64,000 bases of DNA, from NCBI GenBank assembly GCA_003313425.1, contig NHZP01000014.1, positions 310,001 to 374,000 on the forward strand, in the 5' to 3' direction. Every line of letters starts with the position of its first letter. Position 1 is the stretch's first letter. This stretch comes from Pseudopyrenochaeta lycopersici (Eukaryota > Ascomycota > Dothideomycetes > Pleosporales > Pseudopyrenochaetaceae). The translations under genes and the position numbers were made by a program. Shown piece by piece: positions 1-12,200 of this stretch. The notes under the pieces are model-generated. The model saw nothing but the letters and a program-made list of their open reading frames with translations. It searched no databases and was not told where the DNA came from.

Positions 1-454
1 GCGATTAATTGAGGTCCAGCATCACGCCTCTGGTGTCTACATGCCTTCAGCCCTCGACATGAATCGCATGCTCTTGGGCGCTTGAAGTCGCCTGGAGACT
101 TGGCCGATCCTGGCGTCGCATGTGTACTGCTCATACATGTCAGCATTCCTTGATATGCGATTGAATGTCTGCGGCTGCTGTCGCCCACGGCACAACGTAC
201 CCATCGTGATCGCCTTCATCGTCATGCTCGTCATCGTCCTGCGACGCGTCAGGACCGGTCGGCGATGTCTGCTCGAGCGCGGGATCAAGCGCGTTGCTGG
301 GCGGGGCAGACTGCGATGGCTGCGGGGCCTGGTGTTGCGTAGGCGAAGGGAGATAGTAGGGCTGTCCGGGGTTGTGCTGCGGTGCAGACGTGTACGACTG
401 GGTGCGCGGCGGCAGTGAAGACGCGAAGAGCCTCGGATCGATTGGATCTGCCAT
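1..454 (-). CDS. Zn(II)2Cys6 transcription factor, 5' part only (runs off left edge)
   Basis: Start of a fungal binuclear zinc-cluster regulator, expected to bind DNA in the nucleus. Exon 1 is 454-201 and begins with ATG at 454; it encodes a Pro/Gln/Ser-rich, then Asp/Glu-rich, disordered leader. An intron at 200-127 has donor GTACGT, branch TGCTGAC and acceptor GAGCAG. Exon 2 (126-41) continues in frame and ends in RPRACDSCRGLKA, the first half of the Zn cluster, where C-x2-C and the basic residues are visible. A second donor, GTAGAC, lies at 40, so the other four cysteines and the regulatory domain are outside the window. An intron interrupting the cluster is common in this family. The target pathway cannot be told from this fragment. 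Confidence 0.75.
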
Positions 455-871
455 GCTGCCTGTCTTGTCGAGATTGGGGATCGTCGGCGTCGGTGAGTCG
501 TGCTCGCCGGGAGCTCAACTTGTCGGATGTCGGAGTGCCAAGCCGCTCTCTGAAGAGAACAAAGGCGCGACCATGCCCAAGATCCAAGGGTGGGCTGAAC
601 GCAGCCAGCAATCACTCCACGAGGCACTGAGGGTACAATGTGCGAGTCGTTCGAAAAGTATATGTATATATTCTCTATCCAGGATACGAGCAAAAGCATA
701 TAAATTCAAATGCATGTTACTTTCCATAGCTACATTCTTTGGAGCGTCATCAAAGTCGTCATATCGTGGCGGATTTGGACCTCCACGAATCTATGAGCGG
801 CCGTGGCTAGTTGAAAATTCTTGATAGTTTAACACCATCACATGCCGCATTCATCAAAGTCACTGACCACC
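455..871. other. Intergenic: upstream region of the left-edge Zn cluster gene
   Basis: The stretch lies between the start of the left-edge regulator and the 3' end of the MoaD-like gene. No coding signal is credible in either strand; the open frames here are antisense or low-complexity continuations. A run with several TATA-like steps (tatatgtatatattc) sits at about 659-674, roughly 205-220 nt upstream of the regulator's ATG. It could be part of a promoter, but nothing else supports this. Confidence 0.5.
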
Positions 872-1174
872 TCAGCCAGAGCTCACGGGGGGAATGATGG
901 CAACCTCATCACCCTCCTTGATCTCCCTGTTCACATCCTCTGCATCGTCCTCCCCAACATCAACATATTCTAGGTTCACAGTAACAGCGCAGCTACCCAG
1001 AACCTTCTCCCCAATACCAGGATAGCGCTTTTCCAGCAGAGGAAAGAGCTCACGGGCTCGTACTGGGGCAGGAAGGTGTTCGCTACTCCTGCCCGTGAAG
1101 GTCGAAGCAGCCGCGAAGTACAGAATCACAAAGTGACCCGCTGGTGCTTTGGCTGGCGCCATGCGTGACTGCAT
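872..1174 (-). CDS. Molybdopterin synthase sulfur-carrier subunit (MoaD/MOCS2A-like)
   Basis: Small beta-grasp protein of about 100 residues with the MoaD/ThiS pattern. It has an N-terminal strand (HFVILYFAAAST), a central helix with REL, and the C-terminal signature GDEVAIIPPVSSG that ends exactly at the stop. In this family the C-terminal glycine is adenylated and converted to a thiocarboxylate, which donates sulfur to precursor Z with the large subunit MOCS2B/MoaE during molybdenum-cofactor synthesis in the cytosol. ATG codons are at 1174 and 1162; the second gives the more usual short leader (MAPAK). The penultimate residue is Ser, where the bacterial and human proteins have Gly. The gene is divergent from the RNB exoribonuclease. 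In Aspergillus the equivalent is called cnxG; I leave the symbol blank because orthology was not tested. Confidence 0.85.
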   Translation of the reverse strand: MQSRMAPAKAPAGHFVILYFAAASTFTGRSSEHLPAPVRARELFPLLEKRYPGIGEKVLGSCAVTVNLEYVDVGEDDAEDVNREIKEGDEVAIIPPVSSG

Positions 1175-1521
1175 CAAGCGTTAGGTTGTTGATGGTGCAA
1201 TGGAATGCAAGGAAATGGGGAAACAAGAAATTTGATCAGGAAAATTATGATCCGCAGTCTGCCGCAGATGCGACGGTCGGATAATACATGCTATAATTTT
1301 AAATGCATCATAGAAATAATCTAGTGTACTGAGGATATGAAACTGCTACATACCTTGATGTCGTGGTGCAGTGCAGGAGGAGAAGCGAAAATGTGCGGCG
1401 AAAGCATGTGAGTTCGCGCTTCCTTTAGCGCCGCCGCACAGACCGTTCCGTCATTCGCGACTTCTTGCGCTGCGATTTTTTGGAAACCGCCATTGACGGC
1501 ACCACTCCCTGTCACATTACT
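1175..1521. promoter_or_regulatory. Divergent intergenic region, MoaD-like / RNB exoribonuclease
   Basis: About 350 nt separates two head-to-head start codons, so it must hold both promoters. An AT-rich stretch (ctataattttaaatgcatcatagaaataat) at about 1291-1320 is the most promoter-like part. No defined operator is seen. Confidence 0.5.
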
Positions 1522-4500
1522 ATGCATCCTCGCTCCCTGTGGGCTACAGGCGATATCTGCTTTCAATGCGAATGGCGCCTCTTGGACCAGCGTCAGAGCG
1601 TGCGTCAATTACGTAGTCGCAATCGACTTTCTTCTCCAAAAGTTTCGCGAGCACCATGGCGAGCGCTGAACGCCTCTGCAATTGTACAGTCTTCTCCCAA
1701 TCTATAAATAAACCATATATTAATGTGTTTCAGCGCTCTCAACCCGCCCATGCACCCGCCATTCCACCCCAGGCGTTTGACCCTGCTCTTGTTCCCCGCC
1801 CGAAAGAGCTTCCAATACGCCAGCACCTTGCGCAGTGGCAACAACAGTTTGGGGGCCCGACTGAGGAGGTCTTGTCAGCATTCGAGAGACATCCAGCCCA
1901 TGATGAAATACAGAATGGCCTATCAAAGCTCTCCTCAGGTTTCAAGGCAGATGAGAACGCCACTACCAATGAGTGGGACGAGGCCGAAGCGGATGAGGAC
2001 GAAGAACTGATAACTATTGGCTTGTTCCTAAAGCCTGGCGACGTGGTAGAGCTGTCACAAGCTGGCCGAGAGCCCGTGCTTGCTGTGTTTGTCCAGCAAT
2101 TCGACAACATGAGCCAGTTCTTCTCCGTCAATGGCAGGTGGTGCCACTGCATCCTCGCAAGAGTAGCTTTCGCCATCACCGGCTGCATTGAGCCCGCGCT
2201 CCTGCAGCCTCTGCTCCCATTTATGCCTACAAGTGTCGGCAAAGCCAACCCCAAAGGCGAAATGCATGTTCCGATGCATCTTGCTACTCCTGTTCGAACC
2301 ATACTCGAACGTATGACAGTGGAATCCGAGAAGATATACCGCACAAATGCTCCAGTTCTCGATTCCGCATATGCACTCCTTGCCGACCCAGCCCGGACAC
2401 GTATGATGACGTTGACCCAGATTGCAAAGACATTACTGGCCCGCAATGACCCGACCTGGCTGCCCTCGCCTGCAGCACTTCTTGCCGTCCGCAAGGCTTT
2501 AAATCACAACGAGTTCCGATTTCGTTCTGATGTCCGCAGCCATCGTCTGACCAATGTCTTCGCCATTCGACCAAAGAATGACGTACAGGTTGTTGAGACC
2601 GTTCACGAATGGATTCGAGAGTACCGTGAGCAGCTTGCGCTCTCGGCGAATAAGCCTCTGGGTTACGTCGAGAAACGCTCCAAAGGCGCAACATATGTAG
2701 CAGAGTTCCTCAGTAAAGCCCGTCGACTCATCGCGAACAGCAGGAAATACCGTGACCCCAGCCCCGGATATCTCGGGCCCAGTAAGACCTCTTTGGCAGC
2801 CATGGATGAGTCCTCTAGTATACAAGTCACATGGGGAGAGCCCTTCACTAGTGCTGACAAACAGATTATCAACTTCCTCCAGGCATGGGTGCTCACTGGC
2901 CAATTCAACGGAATGTCTGGCCTCCATGCTGCTTGTGCAAATTTATTGCTAGCTACAGACTGCTATCGAGAAGGCGTCTTCCAACATGTCGGCAACTATC
3001 AACCCACGGTGAATCAGATGAAGCGTTCCACCGGTTTGCTATTTCTCCAGGAGATTGGAGTCCTCTCGCCCCACGAAAATCGTTTTCTCTACGACGAACA
3101 GCTCATGCTTCCCACTGTTCGACTCTCGCGCAACTTGGAGCTACTTAATACAAAAGCCGAACTTATACGAAGAAATCTAGACTTTAAAGACTCCATGGCA
3201 AAATTACGTCACGACTGGGGGTCGACGACGGTGTATTGCATTGATGATGCTGGCGCGCATGAGATCGACGACGGTGTCTCTATTGAAAGGGTTGAAGGCC
3301 AGGCTTCCGAATTCTGGGTCCACGTTCACGTGGCAAATCCAACCGCATTCTTCGACAAGACTCATACACTTTCTGGCCTCGCTGCACATATGACAGAAAC
3401 AGTCTACACCCCAGAAAGGTCGTTTCCTATGCTGCCCACATGGGCTACTCAGGGTTATTTCAGTCTTGATCGCAACAGACCAGTCATTACCTTTAGCACG
3501 AGGATCAGTCGTACGGGCAAGGTTCTTGAGACCAAGATACAATCTGGCATCATTCGGAACATTGTCAGCATCACTCCTTTCGAGGTGGCGTCTCTCCTTG
3601 GGGAAAATATCAGTGTCGAGACACGTACGCTCGTTGTCGGTGGCAAAGTTCCAGCCGCTGAGAATATTCGCCCTGCCCCGCAAATATCTCCCGATCAGCT
3701 TCGAGAGCTACAAGATCTCTATACCGCAGCACAAGCTCTGTGGGAAACCCGTAAATCAGCGGGAGGCATTCGATTCGGCACTCCTGCACCCAACATTCGC
3801 GTTTTTGAGAGCCCTAATCATACTGGATTGACGTGGAACCCGCCGTCCATCGACCGAGCACGTGTGGTCCACGGTGACCCCACAATAGAACTCACTCACC
3901 AAATCTCTAAAGGATTTATAAAATTCACTATTGGCCCGAAGAACATCGTAGAGGAAATGATGATACTTGCGTGTCAAACAGCTGCGTCCTGGTGCACTGA
4001 GCGGAACATACCCGTTATGTACAGGGGCACAATCGAACCACCTACTACCGATGGTCAATCTATGGAGCAGCTCAGACCATTGATTCTCTCTTATTGGGAG
4101 AAATCTGAAGAGCCGCCCTTGGAGTTAGCTATGCGCTACACAAGATCATTGGGCAGGGCTATAGCACATTCCGCACCTTTGCCACACAATATCATCGGAG
4201 TTCCGGGCTATGTCAAGGTAACGAGTCCACTTCGTCGTTTCAGTGATATGATTGCCCACTGGCAAATAGAGGCTGCTTTACGGTTCGAAGCGCGCTCAGG
4301 TAAGAAATTCGATGGAACGAAACTCACTGCTGCTTCAAGAAGTATCCTACCCTTCTCTCAGCGTCAAATGCAAGAATCGATTGTTACGCTTTCGCCCAGG
4401 GAACGAATCATTAAGATCGCCAAGCAATGTTCAATAGACTTTTGGACCACCCTGGCTTTCTTACGTGCCTTCCACTACAACGAGGCTCCTCTTCCAGATG

Positions 4501-4724
4501 TGTTCAAATTCTGGGTTCGTAAAGTGCCAGAAGATGTAGTGGGTGCATGGAAAGGCGCCCTGGGTCATCTTCCGGAGTACGGTATCAGAGCGAAGATGTT
4601 GGACCAGGAAACTGTTCAAGTAGGCGATATTTGGGAAGTGAAGCTCGACAGCGTGGATGTGTTTAGTGGAAATTTTTACGTAACGCCTGTTCGCATGTTA
4701 AGTCGGGAAGCCGACATATCATGA
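1522..4724 (+). CDS. Mitochondrial RNB-domain 3'-5' exoribonuclease (RNase II family; Dss1/Cyt-4-like)
   Basis: Large exoribonuclease of the RNase II/R family. The catalytic motif CIDDAGAHEIDDGVS (about residues 556-570) carries the conserved metal-binding aspartates. The C-terminal half contains conserved RNB blocks such as the VTSPLRRFSDM segment. Size and the diverged N-terminus resemble the mitochondrial Dss1/Cyt-4 group, which degrades and processes mitochondrial RNA. I propose two exons: 1522-1683, and 1734-4724 after a 50-nt intron (donor GTACAG, acceptor TTTCAG). This gives about 1050 residues and a basic leader starting MHPRSLW with a CFQCEWRLL segment, compatible with mitochondrial import. 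A start at 1656 inside exon 1 would need the intron to be read as coding. The 5' exon is my inference; the RNB core is clear. Confidence 0.9.
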
Positions 4725-5907
4725 GCAGCTTTGTGTCTGACACCATCCGTCCTCGATGAAGTCGTTCTTGGCCCGATGAGGTCGTTTCTCTCCACAAACT
4801 TGAGTGCGCCCGTGCGTCCAGAGAGCTTGGAGCAACCAAGCTCTTGAGAGTTTATTGGAGCTACAGAGAAACCTTTGTCGATTTCCAAATTCGAGGCAGA
4901 TGCGTCTTGTCACTCAGCCGCGATGCTCGAGCCTTTCCGCATCGTCGGGACTCGCCCGAGTTGCACTGCGAACGATCTCGGGTTTCCACTCAAGCGGAAC
5001 GAGGCGTTAGTGCGACGGACGCCGGACGGGAGGCATGTGCGGAGACCACGATCGGCAGTACGCTTGATTCCAAATAATCCAGTGATGCCGTAAACCCAGT
5101 CTGGGTTGCAGATTGAACGCTAAGCGGCACGGCAAGTCTGGGGTTTGCAGCGGCGAAGAGTGACGAAGGGTCGCCTGGATCAGCATGGCACATCCACATA
5201 CGCCTCTGCAAGCCACTCGCAAGCCATAGATGCACTAACCACGGAGGACGATCCAACAGGGGTGCAAATGTCTTGCTGTAAATAACGCGTCGCGCCGTCC
5301 ATTCTGGAAGCGAATAAGAAAAAGCACGGCAAGCGATCCGGTTCGCCGGTCAAGCACATGGGCACTTGCTGGGGTGAAGATCTAGAGGATCGGCCCGTGG
5401 TGGGTGCGCCAGATCTGTGTGCAGTATCAAGTATCATGTATTGTTCCGACAGTGCCTTCATCCTCTTGGCGATATTTTTGTACCACGGAGCCATGATTTC
5501 TGACGAGGGCTGGCCCACGCACAATGCAGCCCGACCGATTCGGCAGTCCAAATCTCGGTGAGGGCTCAGCATATCTGGCCGACAGTCAACCTCAGCGCCT
5601 CTCGATCTTCCTAATTGGTATCCCAGTGCTGGAAATGAGGCTTCGAATTCTCTTTTACTGATCACGGGATCTTGGCCGGGTTATTTTCTGTTGGCTGCGT
5701 TACTCCATGTCAAGTAATTATAGTGGTGCTGAGTTGAAGCCACTTTTATTCAACTGTATGCATCCTTTGATGTTGATATAAACCCTTCTACATGACTACC
5801 GCGCATCTCCGAAAATTCGATAGCACCCCACGAAACGTACTTCGCTCTTCACGTCTGATCCATGTCAGCCTACGGCCCGATTGAATGAACCTTCTGTGCA
5901 TCCTACC
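4725..5907. other. Intergenic 1.2 kb between RNase and Zn cluster regulator
   Basis: No gene is supported. The longest frame is on the minus strand (5665-5180, 161 codons). It has no recognisable domain or splice context and a composition typical of chance reading. The last 200 nt hold TATA-like steps (gttgatataaaccc at about 5772) and lead into the regulator's ATG at 5908. Confidence 0.5.
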
Positions 5908-8900
5908 ATGTCAGACTTCACTAGTGAGCGTATACACACGCCTATCGACCAGCCATCCAACATAGGCGACGTCAGCAGGAGGAAGCATCATTCACAGCAA
6001 CCACGTCAGCTCCTTTCCTGTACCAAGTGCAGGGAACGAAAGGTCAAGGTGAATATCTATTTTCGGTTCACTGGTTACCCAAACACTATGATGTGTCTTC
6101 TGCTGACGCATGTAATAGTGCGATCGTACGAAGCCCTGTTCAGCATGCTGCGCGCGGGGAGCGCCGAAGGATTGCCATTTTATTGCGGAGGGGGGTGACT
6201 ACACGCCTATTCAACAGTCTTACGAACTGCGTAAGTTGCGCACAGAGAACCTTCGTCTCAAAGAAAAATTACGCGCCTGCAAGATACCCATCGAGGATGA
6301 GGACTCGGATCTCGCGGCTTCTCCAGAATCTCAGCTTGGCGAGAGACCCAGTTCATCGCAGAAACGACGCGCGACTAAACAGAAGCGTTTCCAAGGGTCT
6401 GAATGGCAAGATAGCCTTTACTTCGGTTCTCCTGGTCTTGCCAACGTTGTCAACGAAGTGAGTGAAGCACATTTTGTTCTTGTTAAGGTCCACATTAATA
6501 TATTGCAAGTTTGCCAATTTTAATCTCAACCATGAATCGGCTACTCTGGCGCACCTCATGCCCCGTGGACCAGAAATGTACACGCCGAGGAACCCGCCGT
6601 TGTTTCCATTTCCGACAATGTTTCCTGCCAATCCAGGTGAATGTGTTCGAGAACTCCTAAGCTGTCTTCCGTCAAAAGGAGAGCTCTTAGAGTACTTGGG
6701 TTACTTTGAGAAGCGGGTCAACATCTGTTCCTTCCCTCACGTGCCTATCGAAATTACAAGAAGTGAGGTTGAGCGTTTCCTGTCTGACGCAAAGAAGAAC
6801 GCGCAGATGTGTCCTGATATGCTGGCTCTTCTCTTTTCCGCTATAGCATTAGGCTCCCAGCATTCTGTGTGGGACAAGTCTGGCGAACAATGGAACGCCG
6901 AAGTCATGGATGTGGAGATGCAGAAGGGCAATGTTTACAGTAAGGATTCTGGCATCATTGGCATGTTAGCGCTGACAATAGGGAAGTTGCCGCCGCGATG
7001 CAAGCATTACGATTAGCATCATTTATGCACAAACCGTCGCTCCTAGGCATACAGGCTCTCATCATGATCGGGCCCTACTTGACCAACAGCGGTCGTTTCC
7101 TAGATGCCTGGACGCTGTTCGGCACTACTATTCGGTTAGCTCATGCCATCGGCCTTCATCGTCACCCAAAGTACCTTGATCCTGCTCCTCCTACGCAAAG
7201 GGAATGCTCTATCCGGCAAACACTCTGGTGGTGGATGTTGCACATGGATGAACAGTATTCTATGACTCTCGGTCGCCCACTCGGAATTAGCGGGATTGGA
7301 GACTGCCTTTGGCCTCATGAGCTCACCACTAATCCCACTATGTTACGCTTTGGCGAGTTTGTGAATCATTTCACAGTTCTAGCACGAGGTATATTGAGTA
7401 GCGACCGGTTGACAAATGGAAAGATCGACGATTTCACAGACGCGATGAGGACACTTCTGGATACAATGCCTCAAACACTGCAGTTTGATGATTGCTGGAG
7501 CCACGCCGAGACAGAGATTCCCGAATGGCCGCTAAGTGCCATGGCTGCTGGTTAGTTTTCGTTTCATTCATTTATATGTTTCGCGTCTTGCAGCCGTCCT
7601 GTCATGATTTCAACACTTACAAGCCATAGTTTACTATTGCAAAACACACACTTATCTCGTTCTCCTCAATCGCCAGAGAATTGACAAGAGTACCATACCA
7701 TCTCAAATATTGAACAATAAGCCACTCACTGCATCCTTCCGAGCTATCAACCGGATTCCTCCATCTTACCCGCCGACGCCTACAACGCCGAAAGGTTCCC
7801 TTCGTGGCCGACCTCTTGTGCTTTCCTCATCTGAAGACATCCTGAGCGCTTTTTTGTTCTTCTATCGCAGAGTGCCAGCTGCATTAATTGACTGGACCGT
7901 AGGCCAACAGGCTTTCAACTCTTGCATGATACTCCTGCTTGACGCAATTGAAACGCGGCAGATTACTGAAGGTGCAATGAAGGCGGAAGTGGCATTCGTT
8001 GTGTTCAAGGAACTGGAAGCGAATGACGTACACAAGCTCGCAGGATTAGCCGTCGAAAGGATTAGCTGGGGCTTACGAGAACTCCGACGAGTCGTCGAAT
8101 TGAAAGCTGATGAATCAAAGACACAAGACCACCAGGGGACCCATGCCAGCATACAGGAAACCGGCCAAAGTGAAGCGCACGGCGCGGGTCCCGTAGATAC
8201 CGTGATGGGCAACACTGGACTTTTGCTCCTCGAAGACCCAGGTCTGCAGGCTTTCGTCCACGAGGATTGGGCTCCAATCGCGTGGGCAATACCAGAAGGG
8301 CACACAGCTTCTATGAAAGAGGGAGAACATCATTTCCAAGGCAGAACAGGACAAAGAGATGGTATGGAATCAAACGTGTCTTCCCACAACATCCATAGTT
8401 TCCGATCTGTGGAAATCGTGCAGGGTGTGCCGAGATCGACAACTATGCAATCGACACCGACACGATACGCAACACCGTCAGAGGAAGATCATCAGCCACA
8501 TAGCTACACAGCTCCAGTATCGCCTACAAGTCTTGCGAACTCACGGAATGACATGCGAAAGACTTCCGTTACGGGATTCCACGAGCGACAAATACCGCAG
8601 GGGTATTATGAGCACAATCCGCCTCGCGTGATGCATGCTCAATTACACAAATCAGCATCAGCTACTGAACCTCCTAATTGCAGTCAATGGGAGTACACTG
8701 GCTTTCCAACTAATTCTAACACGACTCAAGGGCACGAAAACCCACCCCTGACATCTCTAGATCCGTGTCATCATATCAATTCCATGCAGTTGCGACACAA
8801 CTCCTGCCCTACGCTTCACCAATCTAAGGTAGAACCGCCACTTCATCGGCCAATACACTCATCCCCTAGCAGCACTGGCGATACACCTGCTACGACGCAA

Positions 8901-9272
8901 ATGATGCCGCACGGCACGGCTCTAAGAACCACGATATCCACACCTCTAGGGATGGACCCAGCTTCATTTCATGCATACCTGGAAACGCTACCGCAATCTA
9001 GCATTCCGCATGGCGGAAATCTCAGCGTCCATCCGCCTTTTGCGGCCCGTCCCGCCGCTTCGATATCAAGCATAGCAGACCACGCAACAATAAATTATTC
9101 GCCGACATCGAGCAATCAAGCCCCAATGGTGCATGACATGGCACAGGGACAGCAGCAGCATGCGGGGTACCCTCTGGCAGTTCAATTTACCAACATGACA
9201 CCCGAGGCCATGACAGGGTTTGCGGAGCGTGTGAGTTTGGAGGAGTGGCAGAAACGCATGGGTGCCTCGTGA
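5908..9272 (+). CDS. Zn(II)2Cys6 transcription factor with fungal_trans domain, five exons
   Basis: Nuclear regulator of about 1038 residues. Exons: 5908-6048, 6119-6457, 6510-6939, 6987-7550, 7630-9272. Introns are 70, 52, 47 and 79 nt with GTGAAT, GTGAGT, GTAAGG and GTTAGT donors. Splicing of intron 1 completes the cluster C38-x2-C41-x6-C48-x5-C54-x2-C57-x8-C66. A leucine/charged heptad segment follows (LRKLRTENLRLKEKLRACK), probably for dimerisation. Residues about 200-500 match the fungal-specific transcription factor middle domain (PF04082 style), with blocks such as IMIGPYLTNSGRFLDAW, LAHAIGLHRHP and LWWWMLHMDEQY. The C-terminal 400 residues are His/Pro/Ser/Gln-rich and disordered, as in activation regions. 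The acceptor of intron 3 was chosen at 6986 because it restores VYIAAAMQALRLASF. Target genes are unknown. Confidence 0.92.
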
Positions 9273-12200
9273 GCTAGGTTGACTGCCAGGTAATTTGGAT
9301 GGCATAGGAGCTGGCGGAGTATATATTTGATTTTTCAGGAACTTTATTGGTGAAATGATGTGATCGGCTTCGCCGACTCCGGCCTCTTACACATTTGACC
9401 TTGTTTGCCCGAACGGCCCCAACTATTCCCCCTCTCACAAAATGCATCATGCTGGGGATGCACTTCACCGGTTTTTTTCATGTGATGAATGTGTGCTCAT
9501 AACTGTTCCTGTGATATGTCGTCATAAGTCAGCACACAAAGCAACATCGCCCCTCTAACAAGTTATCACCCATGTATCGCTTTAGGGGCCAAAACTGTCA
9601 CGTCCACACACCTCAAGCGTTTCGGCAGGCCTGTCACTCCTACTTGCAGTACGTAAACTGAGTTCTCAACGTTTGTCATATCAGGCCTGCCCGCGTGTTT
9701 GGTTTTGGTGGCTGCCAGGATCGGCGCTGCAGCCTCGTTTGTCAAGGTACCTGTTCCCACAGTTGCGACACGCTGATGATCACAAACGTGGGGGGAACCC
9801 GGCGATGGGGTTCTGAAGTGTCATGGCCTGGGTCAGGACACTATGGAGGCGTATTGCGTTGCTTCCCCCGACCCTGATACATTCTTCTCCCGACCTGATC
9901 GACAATGTGTTGCTACCTGGCACATCTTCCTACATTGCTGACTCTCACCCGCTGTCCTTTCATGCAACAGTACATCAGCCTGCATACTATCATACACGCT
10001 AGCTGCAGAACCCGTTCCGATAGCCCGGGGTGACAGGCGTTCGGATGCGAGGATCTGGACGGCGAGCCATGCCAAAAGCAATACTTCATCGGTGAGTCCA
10101 CGCTGCATCGTACAGCATCCGGCGCTTGCACAAAGGCGCGTGAGAAACACGTAGGTGCCCGTCCTTTCCACCCCTACACATCTCGCTAAGGCAGCTAATG
10201 TAAGTTCCTGCAAGGCGTCCGGCATCTAATCTGTCCGGTTATCGATCCTACGCCAAATCGGCGGCGGGGCTGCAAGTTGGCAGATTCGCGAAACTCACAT
10301 GGCGTCTTCGATATTGTTTGCCGAAATGGGACGCCGTCCAAGCACCTTGAGCCTCAAACTTTGGCAGATCTTCTTCTCTAACCGCGTTGCCGACGTTTAT
10401 TTCAAATCTTCAACCGAACCATGTCGTATTCGCTGTTGATCTTGACTAGAGTTGGCGACTTTCGCGACTGGCACAGAGTCATGATCTACCTCCCATAAGG
10501 TAGTGGTCACGTATTCGTTCTCGTGAAGATGGGGCCCCATTGTTCTACAACCGTGGGCCAGTGAATTGCGAAGCCTTGACGACAGTAGTGCCCCAAACAT
10601 GTTGCTTTTCCGTTCTGGATCTCGCAACTTTACGAATAAGCCATGGCATTGTCATTTCAAACGCCCTATTTTGCATGCTCGCTTATCGAAGTAGACACCA
10701 AAAGGAACGCAATGACAGTTGCTCGGGTCCCTTACAGTAGGTTAGAAGCGAATCCAAGTGGTTGGTTGCGAGATCTTGTACTATGTCTGGCCGCTGCGTA
10801 ACATCGCCTTTCTTTTGAAGCACACCTCGATATACCCACTTGCAGTAGAGCATGGTTGACCTTTGTGACCACTCAGCCTCGTTGTTACCGCATCGAGGGA
10901 GCCAAATGACCTATAATGAAGTCTACGCACGAGACCTGGCGCTCATTGCGTCATCAATTGGGGAATAATCCGGGACAAATGACATCGCCAAAGTCTATTG
11001 GAACGAAACTGGCAGTGTGGTCGGATACCCAGGCCGAACTGATTAATGCCCGATCGGATCACGGCAGTTACACAACGCCAAGCTGGACAAGTATATTATG
11101 CTAACATGGCCTGATTCTTGCAGTATACACCCACGACTAGCCTCGGATGTAACGCTTCAAGATGTTACCGATCAGCTTAGAACAGGATCTGGTGAAATCG
11201 AAGGCATTGGTTAATTTTCTCCACAGGTATCAATCTTCCGTCAGATTTGACAGTTGCGATCTGATGTTGTCGCCGACTGCGCCGTGCAGTCAGTTTCGTG
11301 AAGCTATTTATCGTTTAATGGGATTTACCGAGACTACCGCTTCAGGTACCGATTTCAATTCACTCAGATAAACTTTCGGCACTGACTGCGGCATCTATCA
11401 AAGTCGTCGATCAAGACATGGTAGATTGACAACTTTTCGGCTTCTGAGCATCACCTAACCAATATCTGCAGTCATCATCACCTGGGCTACGGACGATTTC
11501 TTGGACCCAATGTTGCTTTCAGGGTCCCTCAGGGGCCCACAATAGACTCTCCTAGCACGGACGTACCAAGCAGCTGCTACAGGAGCTCCAAAATTGGCAT
11601 CGAATTCGTTCTTCCCAACACACCACTGCCATTCGCCTAAGTGAGACCTCAGATCTAGACAATGTACAAGATCACACCGCCATCCGTAAACGGCTTAACT
11701 CAGCGATTCGCAGCATCCAACCGCCCTTGAGAGTCACACTGTCTATGATCTAGACAAGTCTGCCACGCGCAATTGCTAGCTTCCGTGTGACTGCGGCAGC
11801 ATAGTCCCCCGATTACGCACCTTTATGCGCACATGCAGGTTCGTTATTGGATCATGGTAACAAGACACGTTCCACCGCTCCGCCGGCCCGGGCGCCTCTG
11901 CCGCATCGTGAGCTAGCACTCTGGCACAGGGTGGCTCTATCGATCGGCACAGTAGGTTAGGTTTTGAATCATGTTGAGACGAGCGAAATTGGGGTATTGG
12001 GATTGTTGAGGGTACGGTGGTGTAGGGACCCTGCAAAGGGGCCGCGGAGTGATGGCGGCTGACAAGAGTGTCTGTGTGTGGACCGGGCAGCATGTGAGAG
12101 ACGGCACGGCCACTTAACGTAAGCGAAGCGTAAATTTGAGGATGTGTAGTGTGGTAGATCTCCTAGGCAGATGATGCCTTGTGCGAATTGAGTGTGTTGG

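Noticed and set aside
37..699. 220-codon minus-strand open frame at the left edge
   Set aside because: It overlaps the Zn cluster gene in another frame; the spliced frame shows the ACDSC motif, whereas this frame is Arg/Ser-rich with no domain.
5180..5665. 161-codon minus-strand frame between the RNase and Zn cluster genes
   Set aside because: No domain, no splice context, no convincing promoter or neighbour logic.
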